The notes beneath the pieces were generated by a model. It saw only the letters and a program-made list of their open reading frames with translations, had not been told where the DNA came from and did not search any database. Positions 13,701-23,330 of a DNA stretch of 64,000 nt are shown piece after piece. Position 1 is the first letter of the stretch. Every line of letters starts with the position of its first letter. Source of the DNA: Gracilariopsis chorda (lineage: Eukaryota > Rhodophyta > Florideophyceae > Gracilariales > Gracilariaceae); NCBI GenBank assembly GCA_003194525.1, contig NBIV01000048.1, positions 310,001 to 374,000 of the forward strand. Reading direction: 5' to 3'. The position numbers and the translations under genes were made by a program.

Positions 13701-14455
13701 TTGCAAAATGAAGAAGGACGCTTGCCATGAACTGTCCCGACAAAGCACTCTCCCACCCTCCCAGACTCCGTACAATGTGTCGAGCCACTCCGCACAATGG
13801 TCCATAAGATTTTTGATGTTATATTTCAAAGGTACGTAGATGCAGTTTGGCTAACGTCAACGGTGATTATAACTGCACGAAACTATCGCCTACCGGAGCT
13901 CAACGACTATGTAGGCCACATGATAGCCGGAGCGTATCGCACGTATCTCAGTGCAGACAAGGTGGATGACGAAGAAAGTACCTTGCTGCAGTACCCTGTC
14001 GAGATGTTCAACATTCTGACCGCCTGGTCAGCGCTGCCGGATCACCCCCTCAAACTCAATAAAGAGCTTTGTGGTTATGCTTCCTCGCAACTTGGATACT
14101 TCACACTGCCACGTCAATTGTTCCATCTATACCACAGAAGACATGCAAAGCAACTTACTGTTGTTTTGAATCGCTTCTGAAGTAACTAGTGCCAATGCAC
14201 TATGCCTGCCGCGCATGTCATGTGGACTTGGAGACGACAAATTTCTAGCTTCCAACTTTACTCGCACACAGCTTTTAGTACGTGTCTTTTTGCCATCACT
14301 ACCAATAAGGCACAGGGTCAGTCGGATAGTGGTCGCATCAGACCAGATTTGTGTGATGGCTGTTTACGCATGGCCAGCTGTACGTCTCGTTTTGTCAGAC
14401 AACCCACCTGTCCAACATCGTAGCGTGTCTCCCTGCCAGTACCACGTCTACCGAT
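10730..14455 (+). mobile_element. Decayed Helitron (rolling-circle DNA transposon)
   Basis: Pieces in several frames follow the order of a Helitron transposase: Helitron_like_N (about 10790-11400), the Rep catalytic region (about 11500-11990), a linker (about 12550-12800, LLFCESMDPRTLWEQH) and a PIF1-type helicase (about 13000-14440). The frame changes repeatedly: 10707-11219, a second frame at about 11222-11400, 11507-11977, 13004-13552, 13797-14180 and 14215-14457. There are also internal stops, so it is dead. The 5' TC and 3' CTRR ends could not be located with confidence. It lies directly after a truncated Copia integrase, which suggests insertion into that element or capture of its flank. 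Confidence 0.85.
10740..11990 (+). pseudogene. Helitron Rep (HUH nuclease) region, degenerate
   Basis: Recognisable stretches are KRDIVVRRRGE and LLFPGGQGGW (about 10790-10930), ALSNTIGHPDIFLTMKCNPNW (about 11300-11363; the GHPDIFLT core is typical of Helitron replicators), RRLPQPNIILFL (about 11527-11562) and HTPCGAGNRSTPCM (about 11685-11726). In active Helitrons the stretch at about 11540 reads LPHAHIL and supplies the two histidines of the HUH nuclease site. Here it reads LPQPNIIL, so the metal-binding pair is lost, in agreement with the broken frames. A plain decayed transposase, not a host gene. Confidence 0.8.
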
Positions 14456-14457
14456 AA
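13004..14457 (+). pseudogene. Helitron PIF1-like helicase region, degenerate
   Basis: The frame at 13004-13552 encodes 182 residues with a Walker A motif (DAPGGTGKKF, where family members usually have GGTGKT), a Walker B motif (IIWDEI) and FGEFRQIPPVV, which matches the GDFRQ(I/T)LPVV motif of PIF1 helicases. It ends at a stop. Later motifs continue in other frames: NDYV at about 13900-13920 and a terminal TTNKAQGQS-like stretch at about 14300-14325. The lysine replacing threonine in Walker A and the frame changes point to a non-functional helicase. It belongs to the same Helitron as the Rep remains upstream. Confidence 0.8.
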
Positions 14458-15180
14458 TTTAGTGAACCCTGAAGTTCTTTTGTAGAGGAACTTGATAGGT
14501 TTAAGTAGAAGTCTTCTTCTTATCTTTCATTTTTCTTTCTTCTTCCTTCTCACTCCCGAAAAATGGTTTCACTCTACAAACCCATTTCCCAAAACACGCT
14601 ATCCAAATAATTTTTTCACTCAAAGGTTTCTTTCACTCCTTAACGCCTGCGAAGCACGGAATGGAGCCACTGGTCCACTGTAATATACTAAAGACAATGA
14701 TTTTATAGGTTTATTGTGTATAACAAAATCCATACCAGTACGCAAACATATTGATGCTTTGCCAAAAGCCAGCAACTTTTGTATGACTTACAAGAACGAG
14801 CAGATTGGTTACACATATCCACACAAATGTAGTTTATATTTGTTTTATTAGTTTTGGTTCACACAAGCGCTTTGGAATAAATTCTGTGTAGTTTCAATCT
14901 AGTTTGAGAACTTGTTACAACTCTTTTTATTTTACGCCTGAATTCCCTGTCTTAAGAGTCTGATAGAAAACTATAATTCCCTCGGCTCCTAGAGGATTTA
15001 TTAAGAGCTAAGCCTCGAGAACTAGCATTGAGGAGACATCGCAATTAAAGTTCCTTAATTTCTCGCAGTTCAGATCTGGAAATCGCTTTATACTTGTGGT
15101 CGCGAAGAACTACATTCAATACCTGTTGTAGCCAAATGAGGCATCAACTCACCTTGTACAGTAGATAGTACTCTCTGATA

Positions 15181-15275
15181 GGTAGCAAGTGCGTAGCTAA
15201 CAACTGCGTCGCTAGCTAATGCGCGGCTGACAACTGCGTGGGTAGCTAATGCGTGGCCGGCAACTGCGTGGGTTG
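15181..15275. repeat. 30-bp tandem repeat, about three units
   Basis: Units at 15201-15230 and 15231-15260 (each begins CAACTGCGT and contains TAGCTAATGCG) are followed by a partial unit and preceded by a diverged one. The unit length is a multiple of three, so the minus-strand frame through here shows a 10-residue repeat (ATHAVVSRAL-like); I saw no recognisable protein in it. The rest of 14456-15950 holds AT-rich sequence and the 26-bp repeat at 15612, with no supported gene. Confidence 0.7.
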
Positions 15276-15611
15276 CACTTTCTGGTATGCTACGCTTGGT
15301 AGTGAAGCTATCGTTCTTGCCGAGGTTGGCTGACAATCGACTCGGCAAGAGGCGCTCATCAAAGGCCTTCCACGTTCTTGGAAGGCAACTCACAACGGAG
15401 AACACGGCGAGTGAGGTGCCCGTTTGACTTGCAGCGATCTTATCTCTTAGTTCAGCTTTATTCTCTCTTCACTACCTCCGTTATTCGGCTCTACTGGAGG
15501 CCCGGCCTCCGTCTTTCTGTCAAAACGCAGACAGCTCTCGTAGATTGCCGTCTCTGCAACTTTTGCGGACGATCAACACTGGACAACAATACCATATGGC
15601 ATTTAATTTAT

Positions 15612-15715
15612 ACGCATGAACCAAGCTGTTGGTCAATTCGCATGAACCAAGCTGTTGGTCAATACGCATGAATCAAGCTGTTGGTCAATACGCATGACCC
15701 AAGATGTTGGTCAAT
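15612..15715. repeat. 26-bp tandem repeat, four units
   Basis: Four head-to-tail units of 26 bases, each reading close to ACGCATGAACCAAGCTGTTG followed by GTCAAT. Differences between units are one to three bases. No spacers lie between units, so this is a minisatellite, not a CRISPR-like array. It lies in gene-free sequence between the Helitron remains and the Copia-like remains. Confidence 0.85.
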
Positions 15716-15949
15716 GTCCTTCTTATGCATGTTCAAGTGTATCTGCGGAGTGAAGGTGGGGGTTGAGGTGCACAGAAATTGATGCCGTATATTGCAAATG
15801 ACTTTCCCAAATACAAATAGTTTCACTGACACAACTTGCAAGTTACACCTACCCCAATCGCAAGGTGAAACCCTCATAGTTCACGTACGGGGTTCCGAAA
15901 CATGAATGTTGCTTTCGGTTTGATTTAGTCGCAGTTGCAAATAATGAAG

Positions 15950-16200
15950 GTTCCTGATTACGTAGCTTACGAAGCCTCAGTAGTGAATAATAAGCAGACT
16001 GGTACGGTATAGGCATTTCCAGTCAAATTTCCACGTAAAATTGTGCTGGTAAAGGGTTCCCAGGTCACGTCTATGAAGATTATCACGGTCTTCTGCTCTG
16101 CGACCAACATAGATTACGGAATGCTGTCTGTCCCCAATCTGAATGGTTTCTATTCTATTATTGTTCAGCTTTGAGGTTATAAGATCTTAAAGTGGTTTGG
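15950..16200 (+). mobile_element. Possible Copia protease-region remnant
   Basis: Fossil. One plus-strand frame reads LVKGSQVTSMKI, then GMLSVPNLNGFYS, then GYKILKW, which resembles the end of Copia protease domains (LKDVLYVPNL...LLSV...GY). The frame is broken. The fragment lies just upstream of the LTR-like repeat at 16311. The family assignment is tentative because no catalytic motif is visible. Confidence 0.35.
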
Positions 16201-16310
16201 GTTCAGGGTGATGACAGAGTATACACTCTGAGCATCTAGTAGCAAGGTATAACCCGCTACCAACAGCAGAAAGAAGCACTTCATGTTGCCCCTAGGACGG
16301 GGGGGTGGGT

Positions 16311-16520
16311 ATTCAATGCTATTTGATGACTGGGCCTCGCGGTCGTCTTTTCTCCTGTTCTTGATGCTTGCGGGTCAGAAGAACCGATTCGAGAACTGCA
16401 TCGGAGACGACGGAGCAGAGTTCCACTGCGATCGCCGCGCCTTGAAAATCCATTCTATCTAAGCTCATTCACTCAGTCTGAGTCTGTTTATTTCATTTAA
16501 TGATACCTTTTTGGGTAGCG
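16311..16520 (+). repeat. LTR-like repeat, copy 2, with primer-site-like sequence
   Basis: Bases 16319-16412 match 6886-6980. A G-rich tract (ACGGGGGGGTGGG) immediately precedes the repeat, as a polypurine tract precedes a 3' LTR. TTGGGTAGCGGCCAACC at about 16511 resembles a primer-binding site, as found after a 5' LTR. Which reading is right is unclear. The Gypsy element at 16548 is inserted just downstream, so anything that followed is displaced. Confidence 0.45.
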
Positions 16521-16547
16521 GCCAACCAAAGAACAACGTTAGTATAG

Positions 16548-16803
16548 TGTAGCGTAGTCCGCGATGTTAATGGAGTTCGATGCCCCGAGCAGCAGCAGTT
16601 CGCTTCTCAGGTTCTTTATATTTGGTTTGAGAGTCGCCTGATTAGGCTGTATTATTCTATTCATCCTATTCAGGAATAATCTAATTACGTGGCTGGCTAC
16701 GTGGCCAGTTCCAGGTAATGTGCGCGCCAGGTCATTTGCTAACTTGGCACGTAACCTACAGTACACGCATATGCGTATGCTAGTGTATGTGTACCTAGCT
16801 ACA
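16548..16803 (-). repeat. 3' LTR of the Gypsy element at 16548-21937
   Basis: 256 bp, TG...CA termini with a 6-bp inverted end (TGTAGC/GCTACA). It differs from the 5' copy at one base near its inner side (CTAGTG against CTATTG). The stop codon of the pol frame lies inside its inner edge. Confidence 0.95.
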
Positions 16804-19800
16804 CTCCCCTTCTTCAAGAGCAAGTGTACGCCGAGCCTCTTTTGCCAGGTCTTGAGGTGTGCTCTTGCGGGATAGCAGTCGCAATAACATTGCTGGTACG
16901 TCTGCGTATACTTGACGGATCGGTTCTAAGGTGTCCTCTGTGGACGGCAGGCCTTTCCATCTAATGGCGACCATAAGACCTTTTGGTGTTTTTTCCAGAC
17001 GGAGGAGTCGTGATACAGGCATACCCGTTTCTGATGACAAAACATGGGACATTATGACTTTTGTGTCCAGTGATGAATCACAATAAAACTTAAGTCTGGA
17101 TCCATGTATTTCCTCTAGTTGGCCATTCCGGAGATCTTCTACTTGGAAAAAGTACTCGTTTAGAACAGATTTGACACGACGTGGACCTCGCCAGCGTAGT
17201 GCTAATTTCTCGCCTTTGCAAAAATGCTCACGGGCTACGAGCACAAAATCGCCTTCAATAAAATTGGGCAAGGAGCCTCGTGACGCGGCGGCTCGTGATT
17301 GTGCGCGGTTTTTTTGAAGTATATTCTGCACCATGGGGTGAAGAGCCTTTGTTAGATTTTGTAGCTGCTGAACGTTAAAGGAGCGTTCTCTCTCAATATC
17401 GGAGATTGTGACGGCAGTGTTAGTTGTGGTGCGGATAAATGTTGAGATTGGGGGCCGAGGGTCCATACCAGTAAATGCGCGTATGGGTGCAATGTTTCCA
17501 CGATGAGGAGTTGGGGTATTGTTCAGAACACTCTGTGCCAATGGTAGTAAGTCTGGCCACTCTGAATGATCCATTTGCAATTCAGATAGAGTGGCGCGAA
17601 ACAGTCGCAGTAGTTCCTTACCCACTCTCTCGATACCACCATTACTCCAGGGTGTATAGGGAAGAGTGAATTGATGAGGAACTTTCATACGACGGGAAAC
17701 TTCACGTAATGTTTTGTTTCTGAAATGCGTGGGTCCATCTGACATTGACCCACTTGGAACCCCAAATGCGGCACACCAATCGACAATGGCCTGAGCAGCA
17801 TTTTCGGCACTGGTGCTATCGAAAGCAAAGAACCACTTGTAATCGGAGTGGTCGTCGCGTAACATGAGGACATACTTCTCCCCAGTTTTGCTTGGAGCCA
17901 TTTCAATATAATCGAATTGGAGGAGGTCATTTGGTTTTGTGCCATGGACCGATGGACCGAACGGTCGAGGGATCTTTTGTCCGCCGATGGTTGAAATGCA
18001 GTGTATACAAGCCTTGACGAATGTTCGTATATCGGAGGTTAATGAGGACCAAAAATAGTACTCCCGGAGAACATGTTCTGTTGTGAAAGGACCCCGATGT
18101 CCTCCAGGTCCGCAGTGAGCAATGATGCACAGGCGAAGCTGTAAATCAACCGCTTCGTCTGGAATCCACACTGCATTATTTGGATTGCGCCATAAACCGG
18201 TCTTGCAAGACAAGTTGGCCGGACGGTTTTGCCTGTAAGAGTTTTGTATATCAGAAATTTCTTCTTCTCTCGGCCACACAAAATCTTTGTCTGTTGTTGA
18301 GGGAAGTGCAGGAATGTGAACAATTCGGCGCACTGTGCTTGGAGCTGACCATCGTCCGAGTAGATCTGCCCAAACATTATCAAGTCCCCTTATGTGAAAG
18401 CAAGTGTAGTTGTACAGACTCAGGCGTATTGCCCATCGTAGGACCTTACGAAGAGTAGTTTGAGATAGATCAGGGACTACTGATAGTGGATCAAAAATGA
18501 AAATGAGGTTGTTATGGTCCGTATAAAGATCAAACCCATGCGGTGTGGAAGCAAGCCAGTGTAGGCGGTTCAGGGTTGCTAGTACAGCGTATGCTTCTTT
18601 CTCAAGAATCGACCAACCGAGTTGCGTTGAGTTGAATTGTCGTGATAAGAAAGCGAGTGGCTCATGTGCTTGTTTAGAGTGTGGTTTTTGTAAGTCTGTT
18701 ACTGGTACTTGGGTCATTATGCCAGACCAATAATTATCGGACGCATCCGTGTAAACACAGAGGCGCTTGGATTCATATCTGTGTGCTAGTGTTATTTGGT
18801 TTGCTAACGCATTTTTGCAATCTTCAAATGCATCGTTTTCTTTGTCTCCCCATCCCAGTGAAGATAGCAGTACACGAGCTACTACTCGTTTGGTTCTTTT
18901 TCCACAGAACTGGTATACGCGTTCCATGAATTTTTGCAATGGGGCAGTTAGCTTGGTAAAGTCCCGGATTCCCAATTTCACCCATTGCAGTGCGCATAAA
19001 AATTGTTGGAGGTGTGATCCCGTCTGAGGTGGTTGCATCGAGAGTAGACCATCGAGGTTCCGAGGATCGAATTTGACTCCTTTTGCCGAAATAAGGCGGC
19101 CACACCATCGTACTTCCTTTGCAAACAAAACACATTTAGACGGGTGGAGTTTGATATTGAATTGAGAGCAGAACTTGAAGAATATACGTATATTGTCGCA
19201 TAAACTGTCCACAGTTCGGTTATGTAAAAGAATGTCATCGAGCCACGCGAGAAGCGCCTCGCAAAGGTCTTTCGGTAAGCGTTGGGCCATGACTGATTGT
19301 AGATGAGTAACTGCATTAGTCGTGCCATGTAGGACACGCGTGTGTGAGTAAACACCATCAGGGGTGATGAACGACTGCAGTTCTTGAGACGATTTATCCA
19401 AGGGTAGTTGCCAATACCCGTTTGAGAGGTCAAAGGTGGCGTAATACGAGGAGCCAGAGAGTTTTGTCAGCTCTTGCTCCAAGTTAGGCATTGGGTAGTG
19501 ATGTCGAACAGTATACTTGTTCACCGGTCGAAGGTCTACTGTGAAACGATATCGCGCAGGACCTGGTTTCGGAACAAGCAATGGGGCGGATGCCCATGCC
19601 GCTGTTGAGTTTGGATATGCCATTCCATGATCTACGAGTTTGTCCACGAAATTTGATAAGAATTTTCGTTGATCTTGCGAGTAATTGCGCAAGCGTACTC
19701 GCACCGGTTTTGCATCGGTTGTCAAGGAAATCTTTAACGGTGGTAATTTTGCAGGTGGTCCCGAGGATAGGGAGGTTCGAAAAATATCCATGTGATCGTA

Positions 19801-21495
19801 TACCGTCTTCTTCAGTATTGCCTGAGAATCTGGAGGCAAACCACTTTCAAACGCTATTTCAAGCATAGCGTCGATGCTGGATTGGATATCATTGTGTTGG
19901 TCCAGGTCTATTGGGTCCAGCAGGGAAGGGTCTGGAAATGGATCCGATTCGTGTCGTTGGCGGTAGTAATTCGCTCGCGGGCGAGCATTGACAGGGCATG
20001 GGTCGTTTGCTTGTTGTAGGCCTTCCAACATCATACGACTCACTGTACCCTGTTGCGTCGGTGATGAAGGGTATCCAATATGTGAACAGTCGGTGCCATC
20101 CAGGGCCAGGCAGTTGTTCTCCAATATGGTTCTTGTATCAACATTTAAATGCTGCAATACCGGTAAGCCAATGAGGAGGTTTTCGCAGGTTAGATCGTCA
20201 TCTGCAACAAGATACGTCACATTAATGAGCGCTAGTTGGCCCGCAGCAAGTTGTAGTATTGTTCTCGGTGGTGTCCACGACCTGGAAAATTGAAAAAGTT
20301 GTGCTTGCTCGCCAGTTTTTAGAGCAACTTTTAAGGATACAGGATTGATGGATGTGAGCGTTCCGATGCCCATCCTAGCAGCTCTTTCAGCGAGTTCATG
20401 AGAAATAATACTATAGTCACTGCCGTCATCACATCGGCCTTCAGTTGCGACGTTTCTGGTTCCATCCGAGAGGGTTGTTCGACATGAAGGGTTTCGCAAA
20501 CTCGAGTTATCAGGCTTTACGGGGTGTGTGAGCCGTCCAACAGCCGCTCTCAGATGTTCATCACTGCTCTTTGAGCTTTTTGATGAGTTTCGGTCGTGCC
20601 ATTTTGGCAGTCGTCGATGTCGTTGCTTTTTGCGTCGTAAGTCCTTTTTCATTTGTTCCTTTTCTGCTTCATTCGCTTGATCGCAATCATAAATCCAGTG
20701 CAACTTGCCTTCTGACTTGCGTATGGGATGCGGGCAGGGTGGTATTGGGCGATGAGTATTATATTGGCCATGCGTTTGACTTGTCTTGCTGTGTCTAGGA
20801 TCTGTTCCGGCGGCATCGGCTTTTGAGGTCAATATTTTTGTTCCCGAAAGCATTTTCTTTCTTAATCGTGCTTCTTTGTTATTTTGTCTTTTTCCGATTT
20901 GATTATGATAAATATTTTGGCTTCCATTGTCAATAAGTTGAAAAGCATCTGAAATGGTTAAGCAGTGGTCCATAAATCCTTTGAAATCTTTTTTGAAGTT
21001 GTGATGTGCTAGTTCGAGGTCTGATTGAATGCATAAGCGCAATGAATTTGGTTTGATAGACGAAAGAACATGTTGCACAGCTATCTTCTCATTGGAATGC
21101 AAAACCCAGAAGAGGCCGTGACGGCGGAGTAGAGTGTGGTAGGAAATGAATAAAGACTCCATGCGAGACCGTGCTTCAATATCTCGCATATCCATGCGTA
21201 ATTCGTGTTCGACAATATGGTCCAGGAATCTTAGATTTGCACATGATTTGGATGGCTCTGCTTTGTTTTCCAGATATGCTCGTAGATCCTGATCTGTAAG
21301 GGCATCTATATCTGTTACAAACGGGATACGGTTTAATGCCAATGTTGACTCGAGGTACTCAGGATCCACACAAAACTTCAGACTGACTGGTTCAACAGGT
21401 TCCACTGACAAGGTATTAGTTACAGTTTGTTGTCGTGCTTTTTCTTTGAGTTCAGTGCTGTACTGATCATATTTGCGTAAAAACACGCGAATCAA
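16795..21495 (-). CDS. Gag-pol polyprotein of the Gypsy element
   Basis: A single open frame of about 1566 codons. In order: a gag part (first ~270 residues, CVDPEYLESTLAL), a zinc-knuckle-like C/H region (about 250-290), aspartic protease-like DDGSDYSII (about 355), RT (about 620-830: YATFDLSNGYWQ, LAWLDDILLHN), RNase H (about 920-1050: VYTDASDNYW, LYTDHNNLIF), an integrase zinc region (HCGPGGHRG...CIHC) and core (FDYIEM, SDGPTHF, NGGIERVGKEL), and a short chromodomain-like tail (VAIRWKGLPSTEDT). It would drive copy-and-paste transposition through an RNA intermediate. Gag and pol share one frame, so no frameshift signal is needed. The frame lacks an obvious ATG at its extreme 5' end, so the true first residues are uncertain. 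Confidence 0.9.
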   Translation of the reverse strand: MIRVFLRKYDQYSTELKEKARQQTVTNTLSVEPVEPVSLKFCVDPEYLESTLALNRIPFVTDIDALTDQDLRAYLENKAEPSKSCANLRFLDHIVEHELRMDMRDIEARSRMESLFISYHTLLRRHGLFWVLHSNEKIAVQHVLSSIKPNSLRLCIQSDLELAHHNFKKDFKGFMDHCLTISDAFQLIDNGSQNIYHNQIGKRQNNKEARLRKKMLSGTKILTSKADAAGTDPRHSKTSQTHGQYNTHRPIPPCPHPIRKSEGKLHWIYDCDQANEAEKEQMKKDLRRKKQRHRRLPKWHDRNSSKSSKSSDEHLRAAVGRLTHPVKPDNSSLRNPSCRTTLSDGTRNVATEGRCDDGSDYSIISHELAERAARMGIGTLTSINPVSLKVALKTGEQAQLFQFSRSWTPPRTILQLAAGQLALINVTYLVADDDLTCENLLIGLPVLQHLNVDTRTILENNCLALDGTDCSHIGYPSSPTQQGTVSRMMLEGLQQANDPCPVNARPRANYYRQRHESDPFPDPSLLDPIDLDQHNDIQSSIDAMLEIAFESGLPPDSQAILKKTVYDHMDIFRTSLSSGPPAKLPPLKISLTTDAKPVRVRLRNYSQDQRKFLSNFVDKLVDHGMAYPNSTAAWASAPLLVPKPGPARYRFTVDLRPVNKYTVRHHYPMPNLEQELTKLSGSSYYATFDLSNGYWQLPLDKSSQELQSFITPDGVYSHTRVLHGTTNAVTHLQSVMAQRLPKDLCEALLAWLDDILLHNRTVDSLCDNIRIFFKFCSQFNIKLHPSKCVLFAKEVRWCGRLISAKGVKFDPRNLDGLLSMQPPQTGSHLQQFLCALQWVKLGIRDFTKLTAPLQKFMERVYQFCGKRTKRVVARVLLSSLGWGDKENDAFEDCKNALANQITLAHRYESKRLCVYTDASDNYWSGIMTQVPVTDLQKPHSKQAHEPLAFLSRQFNSTQLGWSILEKEAYAVLATLNRLHWLASTPHGFDLYTDHNNLIFIFDPLSVVPDLSQTTLRKVLRWAIRLSLYNYTCFHIRGLDNVWADLLGRWSAPSTVRRIVHIPALPSTTDKDFVWPREEEISDIQNSYRQNRPANLSCKTGLWRNPNNAVWIPDEAVDLQLRLCIIAHCGPGGHRGPFTTEHVLREYYFWSSLTSDIRTFVKACIHCISTIGGQKIPRPFGPSVHGTKPNDLLQFDYIEMAPSKTGEKYVLMLRDDHSDYKWFFAFDSTSAENAAQAIVDWCAAFGVPSGSMSDGPTHFRNKTLREVSRRMKVPHQFTLPYTPWSNGGIERVGKELLRLFRATLSELQMDHSEWPDLLPLAQSVLNNTPTPHRGNIAPIRAFTGMDPRPPISTFIRTTTNTAVTISDIERERSFNVQQLQNLTKALHPMVQNILQKNRAQSRAAASRGSLPNFIEGDFVLVAREHFCKGEKLALRWRGPRRVKSVLNEYFFQVEDLRNGQLEEIHGSRLKFYCDSSLDTKVIMSHVLSSETGMPVSRLLRLEKTPKGLMVAIRWKGLPSTEDTLEPIRQVYADVPAMLLRLLSRKSTPQDLAKEARRTLALEEGECS

Positions 21496-21681
21496 CTCAG
21501 CATCTGTTTGCTTTAGATGAGGGTGTTGGATTGAATAGGAAAAAAATTATTCTTTGTTGAGGTTTGGGATGATGAATCTTCTTCGTCTGTGGCCATAGTG
21601 TATGGTAGATATTGTTTAGCAGTCTGCTTTTGCTGTATATTTTTGGATGTGATCGAACAACGGAGCGAAGCCAGTGATCAC

Positions 21682-21937
21682 TGTAGCGTAGTCCGCGATG
21701 TTAATGGAGTTCGATGCCCCGAGCAGCAGCAGTTCGCTTCTCAGGTTCTTTATATTTGGTTTGAGAGTCGCCTGATTAGGCTGTATTATTCTATTCATCC
21801 TATTCAGGAATAATCTAATTACGTGGCTGGCTACGTGGCCAGTTCCAGGTAATGTGCGCGCCAGGTCATTTGCTAACTTGGCACGTAACCTACAGTACAC
21901 GCATATGCGTATGCTATTGTATGTGTACCTAGCTACA
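21682..21937 (-). repeat. 5' LTR of the Gypsy element at 16548-21937
   Basis: 256 bp, TG...CA, followed on the right by the TATAG duplication. It is almost identical to the copy at 16548-16803. Confidence 0.95.
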
Positions 21938-22149
21938 TATAGGCAGTCTCAGTAGTCTATAAGTAATGTGGTGTTCAAGTGATAGACATGGACACCGACT
22001 CTAACCCAATCGTGCTTTTTCGTGCCCACTTGTTTGTCCCAGTCTAAACCGATACCCTCTTCGTTACGAGTTTCGATCCGAATCCTTCAAAGCTATGGAC
22101 CCAGACACAGTGGTCGCGGGTTTAAGTCGTGTCTAGCTCAAGAATTTAA

Positions 22150-23330
22150 CTTCTGTACGCAAGCTCTGTAAGCACAAAGTAGTGTTAAAGGTGCTCTACT
22201 CAAGCTGATGTGCCAAGCTACAGATGGGTCGGCGTCCTCAAGAAAGAGGAAAAGTACAAGATGACTGATCTGTGCAGAGAATCAGCACGAGAGCTTCGGA
22301 ATGGCCAAATCGTTTTAGCACTATCACTACCATCATCGCAGCAACCCAAAGCCTTGACGTGTATTATGCCGTTAGAAACTGACACATTACATTAAGAGGT
22401 CAGCGGACCAACAGGTTCAGAATGTATAGCCTTATTTAGACGTCCAGGCACTCCCTGCCCACGGTTAGGTTTTACTGTTTGAAGGGTTATCAAGTTTGTT
22501 GTGGTGTTATGATAGAATATTTCGGGATTTACTCTTGAGCAGATTTTCTTTCATTCTTTCTTCTCATCCGTTGATTGTTCACGTTCACAGTCATGAATCC
22601 AATTTCTCATTTTCGTATGCACATCGGAAAGGGACAGACTTGGACTGTTACATGAGGTCTGTTCTGTTTGACTGACTGTCGTTTACCTTATACAATCCTA
22701 CCACGTCTTCTCTTTTGATCCCATCCGTCACCTCAAGAGCGCTCTGTTGGAGTTAGTCTGACTGTTCGTTCTGAGGTTGGAGTTCGAATCTGTCTTTTGC
22801 TTTGCACCGCACCTTCCTGCAATATCTAAGAGTTGAAGAGCCTCAGATAGTTTAACTGCATGGGACATGTAAGTAGTACGTGCTTTATGATGTTAGAATT
22901 GGAGATCAATTTCCAGCTTGCGTAAATATCTGGGCTTGATTGCTGATAAAACATGGTACAAGGCCACAAACTTTGAATTACTGATCGGTGTACGCACTTG
23001 AGCCCATTACGACGGAGTAGAAAGTGACATTTGATGAAAAATGTCTGAATTGGAGAATTTGCATCTGCGATAGTCAGCTCAATCTGTAGTTTACTTTGTG
23101 CAATCCTGCCAACTGAGCCAAAGTGGCACATTCCTTCGAGAACCTAGCTTTTTGTTCCAAATATAATCTTCATTCATCATCAGTGAGAGGTTTGAGATCA
23201 GTGAAGTTTTATAGTAATCCAAGCGCGATGAACGATTCGATATACTCCGGGTCTACGCAAAACTTGACCCTAACAGGCTCGCAAGCCTCGAACGAAGTGA
23301 CATTATTGTCCTTATTCCTTATAGCTCAAT
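22150..23330 (-). mobile_element. Old, decayed relative of the Gypsy element at 16548 (gag to protease)
   Basis: Fossil. Minus-strand translation shows stretches collinear with the gag and protease of the neighbouring young element: CVDPEYIESFIAL (about 23260-23220), IKCHFLLRRNGL (about 23037-23000), CIRK/EIGFM (about 22620-22590, matching the zinc-knuckle region) and CCDDGSDS (about 22350). It is broken, with many breaks. LTRs were not found. It starts about 200 bases from the right end of the young element. Flanking 21943-22149 shows nothing recognisable. Confidence 0.65.

Larger units (their letters stand above)
16548..21937 (-). mobile_element. Young Ty3/Gypsy LTR retrotransposon, looks whole or nearly so
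   Basis: Length 5390 bp, with 256-bp LTRs at 16548-16803 and 21682-21937, both beginning TGTAGC and ending GCTACA. A 5-bp target-site duplication TATAG flanks it (16543-16547 and 21938-21942). By eye the LTRs differ at one position in 256, so the insertion is recent. One long frame covers gag, protease, RT, RNase H, integrase and a chromodomain-like end. On the minus strand, TGGCTTCGCTCCG begins eight bases after the 5' LTR and is a possible primer-binding site. Its LTRs and gag differ from those of the other Gypsy elements here. A decayed relative lies next to it (22150-23330). Confidence 0.95.

Noticed and set aside
15088-15405. Minus-strand 105-codon frame with a 10-residue repeat
   Set aside because: The repeat comes from the 30-bp DNA tandem repeat; it begins at GTG and has no recognisable domain.
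15612-15715. CRISPR-like array
   Set aside because: The 26-bp units are contiguous with no spacers and the genome is eukaryotic; it is a simple tandem repeat.
16548-21937. BEL/Pao or retrovirus-like element
   Set aside because: Domain order RT-RNase H-integrase with a chromodomain-like tail and no envelope frame fits Ty3/Gypsy.
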